Shown: positions 55,268-64,000 of the stretch, in pieces
Position numbering within the stretch: the first letter of the stretch is position 1
Layout of the letters: every line of letters begins with the position of its first letter
Source: Trissonchulus latispiculum
Taxonomy: Eukaryota; Nematoda; Enoplea; Enoplida; Ironidae
Direction of reading: 5' to 3'
Assembly (NCBI GenBank): GCA_030248195.1
Contig: JASAND010024090.1
Span: 1 to 64,000 of the forward strand
Length of the DNA: 64,000 nt
Notes under the pieces: model-generated
Seen by the model: the letters and a program-made list of their open reading frames with translations, nothing else
What the model was told of the DNA's origin: nothing
Databases searched by the model: none
Program-made: the position numbers and the translations under genes

Positions 55268-55433
55268 AAACGGGTTTAGAACTATCCGAAGAAATGTTTG
55301 CGAACCTTGTATTTTTTGTTATCGTGTTAGTCGAAGTTAACAAAATTTGAATCTTGTTCATGTATTCCTTTTGATATTGTGCTATTATGTTATCGAGGCA
55401 TCAAAACATTAGCGGCTATTATCTTTATCAAGA

Positions 55434-56130
55434 GTTTATAATACCAACAGTAAGGCACTTAGCTCTTCCTAATAGAATAAGCTTGCGAGATGCTCGAAAC
55501 ATTAAGGCCGAAATCTCGGGGGGGAGGGCTTCTCAGCGTGTAAGCATACAACGCTGACATTTTTTCGACAAATTAAATACATACTATAACCTGAGCTAGG
55601 AATTTTTTTCGACAAATTAAATACATACTATAACCTGAGCTAGGAAAATCGTACAGCAATAATTTTTATATCATTATATTGCGTAGAACGAGAACATTTT
55701 AACGATATAAAAATTATATAGTTCGGTTTAGTATCTCTTACTCTTACTTACTCTTACTTATTCTTACGGTAATCTCTTACAAAACCGGCAATAAAGCATC
55801 CTTGCCATGAAAATCCGTAGAATTTCTTAGAAATGCCTTATGTTGTTGCTGAATTTATGAGGGATTGCCGAAACCGAACTATAATTTTTATATCGTTAAA
55901 AAGATCTCGTTCTACGCAAAATAATATAAAAATTATTGCTATACGATTTTCCTAGCTCAAGATATTGAATGCAATTTGTCGAAAACGCCAGTTATATATT
56001 AAAAAATGTCTGCGTTGTATGCTTACACGCCGAGAAGCCCCCCCCCTAGATTTCGGCCTTAATGTTTCGAGCATTTCGCAAGCTTATTCTGTTGGGAAGA
56101 GCTGAGTGTCTTACTCTAGGTATTATAAAC
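55434..56130. mobile_element. Foldback-type element, copy 2
   Basis: Ends GTTTATAATACC and GGTATTATAAAC; subterminal AATAAGCTTGC and GCTCGAAACATTAAGGC are inverted at both sides. An internal segment of about 50 bp (TTCGACAAATTAAATACATA) is tandemly duplicated on the left. Same family as 44,679-45,255. Confidence 0.8.
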
Positions 56131-56285
56131 TTTTGTCTTTATCTATACTTGTTTTGGAGTTTTTTGTTCGTGCGTTTACTTGCTTTCGATTGTTGTTGCT
56201 GTATTGGGTTTGTTTTTGATCATAAACTTTTTCTTGAGCATAAGGAAACTAGCGGAGCAGCGGCTTTTCTATTTGCTCCCAAAAT

Positions 56286-56349
56286 TTAACCCTTAAATGC
56301 ATAAGCTATTTTACCGTAGTTAACGCATAACCTGGGTCAATTTGACCCA
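56286..56349 (+). mobile_element. piggyBac-like transposon end
   Basis: TTAA (56,286-56,289) followed by CCCTTAAATGCATAAGC and, 43 bp in, the palindrome TGGGTCAATTTGACCCA. This matches the typical layout of piggyBac-type ends. A similar palindrome, TGGGTCAAATTGACCCA, lies at 61,222-61,238, but no closing GGGTTAA was found, so the element is incomplete. The 3.1-kb hAT-like element would be inserted within it. Confidence 0.5.
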
Positions 56350-57808
56350 ACACTAATTTTAGCTTCGTGGAGCATACTATGTTGAAACAATGCTAACAAA
56401 AGCCTCAGAATAGCTTGGTAATTGGCAGGAAAACTGATAATTACTATCCTATTGTGGAATAGCAGCTGAAAACTATTTTTTGTCCAACTGCCAGTACTCA
56501 GGCACATGTGGCGGTCAGTCAAAATAGCAATAGTTTAGAATCCCAAAATCATCACACAATACTATTTCTGAAAGGAAAACAACTTAGGAGATCTGATCAA
56601 GCGCTGACAAGAAATGGTGGCTCACAGATAAGTTTTTAAGAATGCATTTTTATTAAAAATCAATAACTCGTTTAATTTTGCATGTTTACTTCAGATTACA
56701 ACTTTAAACTTTAGTATCACAGTTTTATACTGTCCTTTTCCCGATATGTAGTACATAGATCTCTATAAATTTAGTGACAAAGGAGGTGGCCAACAACGTC
56801 TACTTAGGAATTTCTCGATACCTTTTGCTGTGTGCCCGTATGCACTAACAAAGAACAAACGAAACTAGAATTGCTTTGATGTAGGAATATTGCTCACAAT
56901 TATCATTACGATAACTAATGTTTCCTCTTGAATTAATAGGTTGACTCCTATCTCAATCTAACTATTTTTGGAGTTTCGGAGTTGCGTTGGTGCGGTCATG
57001 TTATCTACAGACAGACTGATGATTGAACCGATCAACTAAATTGTGCTCAACATGGACAACGCACCATTCTCAAAATCCTCATGTGGCGCTTCCCAGCTCT
57101 AAGTTTTCTTTAACTGTTTTCTTTTTATCTTAAAATGATCATGTCTATCATTCAATTAGAAACTTTGCAAGTGGAATTTAAATGGAATTATTAAATAAAA
57201 TCAAATGAATAACCGAAACCTTAAAATATCTTGTGGCACTAAGAGAATCAATGAGTACATAGATGTAGGTACAGGTACATGGAGGGTGAAAAAGGTCCCT
57301 CCGTGTCCTATGCCTCCATCACAGCCAAATAAAGAATTTTTGATGTGTGCGGACTTTCCCTCCTTTCCTATCTGACGCTTGGCCATCCCTCCGACCCTCT
57401 TCTGCAGCCAACACTTTGTCCAATGCCTTCCAAGCAGGCTTTAAGAGATTTCAGCCATCCTAGGCACTATTTGCATGCGGGGGGCAATACGTGCCAGAAG
57501 ATGGCACGTGTTGCCCTGGGTGTGTCCGAAATAACCGTACGCCAGCTTGGCTTGGGGGTCTTGTTTTCTATCCTTGACCTTCGTCTCTCCGTCTCTTGTC
57601 CGCTTACGGTCTACGGAGAGGCAGTATAGAGTGGCCTCTGACGAGTGCCTATTAATGCTAAGTCACTAGCAAAAAAAAGAAAACAACAGACACCCTTTTA
57701 AAAGCAACCTCCACTGTTATACAATTCTTACCAGGAAGAGCCAGGACCTCAAGGAATTGGCCAGTTAGGACCCTTCTACCTGCACCTTTGGGATACCTAA
57801 CGGTAGTG
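56350..57808. other. Noncoding stretch, possible decayed transposon interior
   Basis: No credible gene. May be the degraded interior of the piggyBac-like element. It has a GGCAATACGTGCC...GGCACGTGTTGCC hairpin near 57,483-57,514. Confidence 0.35.
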
Positions 57809-57816
57809 CTTATATC

Positions 57817-60800
57817 TAGGGTTGTGCGGGGGGCCGGTGGTGGGGCAGGTGTCACAGGGAAAATTTTCCCCCGTGAAAACGTTCCCCCCGGAAAAATTTC
57901 CCTAGGGAAATTTTCCCCCCGGAAAAATTGCACTAGTGAATTCTTTCTCCCCGGAAAAATTTCCCTAAGCAGAAATTATTTTGCTGGATGTATTAATTGT
58001 AGGTAGTGTTAACTACCTAAACTTTACAGCTTGCTCCATATTTTATTGTTAAATATATATCTAATAATTTTAATATTTATTTGTCAGTATTTAACATTGT
58101 AAGAATAACAAAATTAATAAAACAAAAAACTGAAGAAAGAATTTACAAGTTAAAGTACAAATGCAAAAAGAATAAGAAACAGCGAAATGGAAAATAATAA
58201 ACCCTTTCCCTATTTCTTGGAACAGAATAGATCAAAATTAATCCGCAATAAGCGAATTGAATTTTAATCAAATTAAATTTTAATCAATCTAGCTAAGATA
58301 GTTGTTAAGGTGATGATTCCTTTTGGAGACTTATTCAAAGAATGGTAGGTATTGCAAAGCCAATTTTATATCAAAATGTATCTTTAGCTTTTGAGTTTTT
58401 AATGGATACAATCAAGCTAATTTTGGGCTTCTAGAATCAAATAAATTCCCTCCTAAATAGTCAAGTAAAGTATCTCCCCAAAGCTTTGTATCTTTCTCAA
58501 AACTTGAACAATTTAACTCTAATTTTGTATGGATGCTTCCCAATACATATCTAAATGATTGGTAATAAAATTCTAAAAATTTTAAGTTGTTAAGTTTTCC
58601 AAATAACCAAAATATTTCTTTGTCATCGATTTTGCTGAAACCTTGTGGTTTTCTGGGTCGTAAAACATGAATCTGAAGTCAGTTTTTCGAACCAGGTTTT
58701 CGTTAGCTCAGTACAAACTATAGTAGTAAGCTTAAAATGTCAGAAAAACTTAAAAATTGAATTTTCTAAAATTCTAAAACTTTATTACCAATGAATTGGA
58801 TATGTTAAGGTACAGAGTTGGAAGTGGGTCGCCGGTACCCGCGGGTCGACTTTCAGGTCAGTGGGTACCCACGGATCAGAGCGGGTCAATAGTAATTTTT
58901 GTTCACATCAATTTTACGGTAAATATTGGGCGAATGGCACTAGAAAATTTACAATTTGAATTAACTTTTCAATTTTTCTTTAGCTTTTCATTGTTCTATA
59001 TTTATATATACATTATAATAATTACTGCTTCTATATTAAAATCATTTCGATTGTGGCTTGAATCTTCAGTCAATCATAATTTTGTATTTAAGACACATTT
59101 TCAGAGTTATATAATTATTATATACATTATATTACACAATTTTTTCACGAATTTGCAGATATCTATTCTATACTCTTGATTTTGCCGAATATATAAATAA
59201 ATAGCTTACACGATAAATTTAACGACCGTGTTTACGATAAATTTAACGTCCGTGTTTAACAGAGTTCCATTAACTGCTGTTTCTTTAAAGACTAAGAATT
59301 TGACTCCGGTTAATCCGACCTTTTTAATAGTTTCTGAAGCAGGGTCTAAGCTTCAAAATGATAGTTGAAACTCGGCATACACGGATTAAATGGATTTAAA
59401 ATAAATATTAACTACATTTGAGATAACATTAAATTTAACTGAAATTGCATTAATTAAATTAAAGATTGGGAAAGAACATTATTCATTTTGTCATTCTTGT
59501 AATGTTAAATCTGACAAATAAAATACTGCAATAATTGGATACTTAACAATAATGCGGAGCAAGCTGCAAAGTTTAGGTACAATTTAGATACAAAACCACC
59601 TACAATTAATGCACCCAGCAAAATAATTTCTGCTTAGGGAAATTTTTCCGGGGGGAAAGAAATCACTAGTGAAAATTTTCCGGGGGGAAAGAATTCACTA
59701 GTGAAATTTTTCCGGGGGGAAAAATTTCCCTAGGGAAATTTTTCCGGGGGGAAAGTTTTCACGGGGGAAAATTTTCCCTGTGACACCGGCCCACGGGGGG
59801 CCGGCCCCCCAAACGGCCGGGCCCCATTTTATTTTCGGGGGCCGGCCCGCGGCCCGGCCCCCCAAATTGGGGGGCCGTGCCTAACACGGCCCCGGGGGCC
59901 GGTGTCGGTCACGGTCCTCAAACCGGCCCCCGTTTCAATTTCATGCTGGAAAGTATGAAATTTGCCAAGTCTGACGTATTCACAAAAGATGTTATTAGCT
60001 ATTTTTTAATTTCAGCTTTCGGTATTAATTTCAGCTTTCGGTAAACTATCAGATTTCACCTTCTATAACATAACTTCTTGGAAATGCTTTCTTGGAAAAC
60101 TTAGAAAATTATTGTCGAAACAAAGTATTAATCAGAAATTAATTCTTATTTTATCAAGATATAGACGTATGCTGTTTATTAGAATCTACTTTTATATATT
60201 CCTTGAGTTCCCTCTATCTTTTAAATTTCCCTCTCCTATTTTTTCCTAGAGAGTTTGATGGAAGCTATAGACATTTTTGTAGTTTTATTACAAGAGTGAT
60301 CCTGTGCCGTTAGTTGCCGGTGGAGTTTTTCGTAATTTTTACGGACTGTTGTAGGATACTTTCTGGCAAACATTCAAATAGTAAAAATTACAAGAGTTTC
60401 CTTCCTGTAGTAAGTCTTAAGAAACCTGTAGTTTTGCTTGCAAGTTTTCGGCAGAACAAGACGAACCTTTAAATTTCTGTTAACCTGTATCTAGAAAAGG
60501 GGACAGAAGGGAAAATTCCCTCTCCCAAAATGTTTCCGGTGGGGAGTATACATTCCATTTTGTCTATTCTAACTCCTACATTTTTTATTCTAACCTGTTT
60601 GATGTGCCACTGCACTGGCAAGATGGGTTAACTTGGGCAGGTATAGCATTGAAATAAGGTATTGGAGTCACTTATTTTCACAGAGCAAAGAAAATAACGC
60701 AAACTTGCAACGTAAGTGTATAAAATTATGCAAAAACGACTATTTTAAAATCAGTATATTCATAAGGAAAATTTTTCTGGCATGGGGGCCGCGGGGGCCG

Positions 60801-60938
60801 TTGGCGAACTCGGCTCGGGGGGCCGGTGGTGGGGTCGGCCCCCGGGGCCGGCCCCCTAAATGAAGCGGCCCGGCCCCCCAATTTGGGGGGCCGGGGGCCG
60901 GCCCCGGCCCCCCTTTTTTCGTATTGAGCACAACCCTA
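57817..60938. mobile_element. hAT-like nonautonomous element carrying a nested insertion
   Basis: Ends TAGGGTTGTGC and GCACAACCCTA with exact 8-bp duplications CTTATATC at 57,809-57,816 and 60,939-60,946. Subterminal GGGGCCGG repeats lie inside both ends. The 57,850-59,785 element sits inside the left GC-rich zone. No transposase. Confidence 0.85.
57850..59785 (+). mobile_element. TGTCACAGGG-family transposon, copy A (nested)
   Basis: Inverted ends TGTCACAGGGAAAATTTTCC with a further ~150 bp of inverted GGAAAAATTTCCCTAGGG-type blocks. It is the reverse-oriented relative of 62,481-63,706, with about 700 bp extra in the middle (58,650-59,350). Near 58,314 it carries TTAAGGTGATGATTCCTTTT, the end motif of the TTAA family, as does copy B. 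Flanking 4-mers CAGG/CCGG match imperfectly. Confidence 0.8.
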
Positions 60939-60946
60939 CTTATATC

Positions 60947-62480
60947 TGTTTGTTGTTGATACAGATTCCATACTTGCCAGACGTTACACCGTTACTACAC
61001 AAGACTGTTTAGGACAGCCAACACTGGTCTTTGACGTCTAGCAGAATCGTGCTACTCAAATCGCTGCCAAACAAACTCGGCTTGGTGTCCAAAACGAAAA
61101 AGAGATAAAATTGCATGAAATTTACCACTACTGCGCAAGAATTCAGCAGCTGATGCAAGAAAACGCTTCTACCTGTTACTCAATAGTCAAGTCTGAGTGC
61201 TGCTTTGTGAATTTCATGACCTGGGTCAAATTGACCCAGGGGAAAATTATTGAACATAATTTCTTCTGTCCAGAAGCAAGAATTTTCTTGCGACTTTGAC
61301 TTGGTTTTTAGTTGTATCAGAGCATGTATTACATCATTGCAATTTTAAACACAATTACAAAATTATACTATTAAATTGGTAATAATACTTAGCATGTATT
61401 TCATACAAAAATAATTTATTCGGTTATTACAAATTGCAAGCGGTCAACTTGTCGAAATAATTTTCGAAAATAAATAAATAAATCGAAAATTGCCGTGTTT
61501 ATGATGCTTAGCAAATTCTCTAAACAATTCTCGCTGAAGCAATTCTCTCTAAAGCAATTTCTCTCTAAAGCAAAATTTGAATTTTGGACTTTCTCACTTA
61601 AGCCAACAAATGAAATAACGAACGCGCATTTTCTCACTAAAGCAATTCTCACTAAAGCAATTCTCGCTAATGAATGCACACGTGTTCTCTTCTAATGAAG
61701 TGGTCAATTTAGTTAGTGAATAGTGGAGGAACTGACTAAAGACAAAGTATTTTAATAACGCAAACAATTATAACACGTGCAAACTTAATAACTGACAACG
61801 ATAACTATACTAGCAACGTCTACAGAATTCTGCACGATACAGAAACGTATAGAAGTTCAAAATACTCCATTGCAGCAATGGTGGCCTTCCTCGCTTCGTA
61901 AGTATAAGAATACAAAAAATTGGAACCAATTCAAATTTAAAGCAAACGGCTTGCCGGAGTTTTTGACCGTTTTAAACATTTTTAGCTATTTTAAGCTTAA
62001 ATTAGTTAAAAAAGTGTTTGTAGTCAGCCCAACATTTTCGCCTCCCCCCTGACCTGAGGAGACCTCTCCCCCCCCCACAAATTCCGTGCCCCCTGACCTG
62101 GAGGACCGCCCCCAGACTTCCCCCCCCCCCCAGAAATTATATATACCTAGGAAAAAGCCAGTCAGCTGCATGAAACAACAAACAATGAAATAAAACAAAA
62201 TCCGGAGCTCCGACTGTTAGTGGAGGCAAAATTGTAAAAATTTCGGTTTAGTCTAAAACAGGTTGTTTATTCAATAAAAAGCATGTCAAACGTATACTTT
62301 TATCGCTTAACTGTTTACTTTTATATATATAATTGCTAACTGTATGCTATAATTGCTAACTGTATGCTATCTAATCTAGTGCTAGTCCAAAAATGCGTTT
62401 GTTGCAAAACAAAACTACCATTCTAATGTCACTTTTTAATTCCTATTTGCTTCATGCTGATAATACAGATACGACGTCGG
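60947..62480. other. Noncoding stretch with short repeats
   Basis: A fragmentary frame near 61,111-61,299 may be transposon remnant (TCYSIVKSECCF). At 61,500-61,680 AAGCAATTCTC-type words repeat irregularly. 62,040-62,135 is C-rich. No gene called. Confidence 0.35.
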
Positions 62481-63706
62481 TGTCACAGGGAAAATTCTCC
62501 CCCGTGAAAACTTTCCCCCCGGAAAGATTTCCCTAGGGAAATTTTTCCCCCCGGAAAAATTTCACTAGTGAATTCTTTCCCCCCGGAAAATTTTCACTAG
62601 TGATTTCTTTCCCCCCGGAAAAATTTCCCTAAGCAGAAGTTATTTTGCTGGGTGTATTAATTGTAGGTTATTTTGACTACCTAAACTTTGCAGCTTGCTC
62701 CGTATTATTATGTTAAGCATCTAATTATTTCAGTATTTTATTTGTCAGATTTAACATTACAAGAATAACAAAATGAATAATAAATTTTCTTTCCCAATCT
62801 TTAACAGTGCATATAAATTAAGAAAAATATGAAAATTAATTTGCATAAAAGAAAAAGAGACTCCGACCTGGTTTAAGTTAAAAGAATAAATTTAATTAAT
62901 GCTGTTTCAGTTAAATTTAATGTTATTTTCAAAAATAATTAATATTTATTTTAAATCTATTTAATCCGTGTATGCTGAGCTGAGGTTTCAACTATTCAAC
63001 TTGGTTTCAGCAAGATCGATGACAAAAAATATTGTTTTGAAAGTTTTGAGAAAGATACAGCTTTGGGGGAGATAGTTTCTTGACTATTTAGGAGAGAAAT
63101 TATTTATTTGATTCTAGAAGCTTAAAATTAGGTTGATTGTATCCATTCAAAACTCAAAAGCTAAAGCTACATTTTGATATAAAATTGGCTTTGCAATATA
63201 TACCTACCAAGCATTGAATAAGCAATTATGGTTTAAGTTTGACGTCTCCAAAAGGAATCATCACCTTAACAACTATTGATTAGCTAGATTGATTAAAATT
63301 CAATTAGCTTATTGCGGATTAATTTTAATCTATTCTGTTTAAAGAAATAGGGCCAGGGTTTATTATTTTCCATTTCGCTGTTTCTTACTCTTTTTGGATT
63401 TATTCTTTGTTAATTTGTATATTCTTTCTTTCGATTTTTGTTTTATTTATTCATTTTGTTATTCTTGCAATGTTAAATGCTGACAAATAAATATTAAAAT
63501 AATTAGATATTTAACACAACATGGAGCAAGCTGTAAAGTTTAGGTATTAACTGTACAATCAATACATCCAGCAAAATAATATCTGCTTAGGGAAATTTTT
63601 CCGGGGGGAAAGAATTCACTAGTGAAATTTTTCCGGGGGGAAAAATTTCACTAGGGAAATTTTTCCGGGGGGAAAGTTTTCACGGGGGAAAATTTTCCCT
63701 GTGACA
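62481..63706 (-). mobile_element. TGTCACAGGG-family transposon, copy B
   Basis: Inverted ends TGTCACAGGG/CCCTGTGACA, flanked by TCGG on both sides (62,477-62,480 and 63,707-63,710), a probable 4-bp target duplication. Its left part matches the complement of copy A's right part and vice versa. Noncoding. Confidence 0.85.
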
Positions 63707-63919
63707 TCGGCTCTTTTCTTCGGAAGCGGCTCGCTGCTATGTAGCAGACATTTCTACAAGTTTCTTTTCCGGAAGAACTGCTGTTTCATCTATAGACTTC
63801 GACAATAATAAAGCCGAAGGTTTGACCAAAATTCAAAGTTCTTATTTTAATAACGACAACAAAGTTGGAACAGGAGCAAACTTAAAGATTGACAACAGAG
63901 ACTACGCTAATAAAACAGT

Positions 63920-64000
63920 TACAGAATCCTGGGGCCGTATTCTCGAAACTTAGTTACAGATAGCCCTATCTGTAACTAGGTTTAGGAGGGTTATCTGCAG
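63920..64000. other. Hairpin at window edge
   Basis: TAGTTACAGATA (63,951-63,962), loop GCCC, then the complement (63,967-63,978). Preceded by GGGGCCGTATTCTCGAAAC, likely the start of another element cut off by the window. Confidence 0.5.

Noticed and set aside
57345..57629. 94-aa frame in the piggyBac-like remnant
   Set aside because: No domain, no start context, and it lies within decayed repeat DNA.

Overview
The window is AT-rich, intron-bearing, animal-type nuclear DNA. GT/AG-flanked exons, an F-box/leucine-rich protein, TTAA- and hAT-type DNA transposons, a jockey/CR1-like LINE and a Ty3/Gypsy-class element with an envelope gene all point to an invertebrate. I cannot name the species. 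Everything here is read by eye; exon limits and element ends are inferences unless stated otherwise.

Layout. 0-9 kb: two small, very basic proteins (RG-rich and Arg-rich, possibly chromatin or sperm-nuclear), a short Cys/His zinc-binding protein, a 158-bp MITE, a ~177-bp satellite arranged in dimers, and an array of TTCnnGAA palindromes. 9-16.4 kb: a 305-bp repeat, two TTAA-flanked transposons and a broken LINE. 16.4-43.6 kb: a large unit bounded by long, diverged inverted arms. 43.6-64 kb: foldback, hAT-like and nested elements around one frameshifted F-box gene.

The 16.4-43.6 kb unit is the main find. Its core reads left to right: envelope surface part with internal hydrophobic anchor, furin-like site and fusion peptide (22.5-24.3 kb); envelope C-terminal part with membrane anchor fused in frame to protease, RT, RNase H, integrase and an OTU cysteine protease (24.6-31.6 kb); a NADAR-domain protein (32.4-33.9 kb); and an acidic, proline-rich orphan protein (34.2-35.5 kb). 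Envelope lies before pol, the reverse of the retroviral order, and no Gag with a CCHC knuckle is visible. The ATGs of the last two genes directly follow splice-acceptor-like tracts.

The two arms match each other in inverted orientation over about 4 kb, after subtracting a later 1.7-kb insertion on the left. They are rich in hairpins. Paired differences between arms preserve base pairing, and the right side carries at least eight hairpins that share the loop CAGGTG (one CGGGTG) on unrelated stems. A plausible reading is an envelope-bearing retroelement that has acquired two predicted host-countermeasure enzymes, a deubiquitinase-type OTU and an ADP-ribose-related NADAR, carried inside a structured inverted-repeat frame. 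The present copy is probably not fully functional as written: the envelope has a frame change, a G/C-homopolymer block and an in-frame TGA, any of which could be assembly error.
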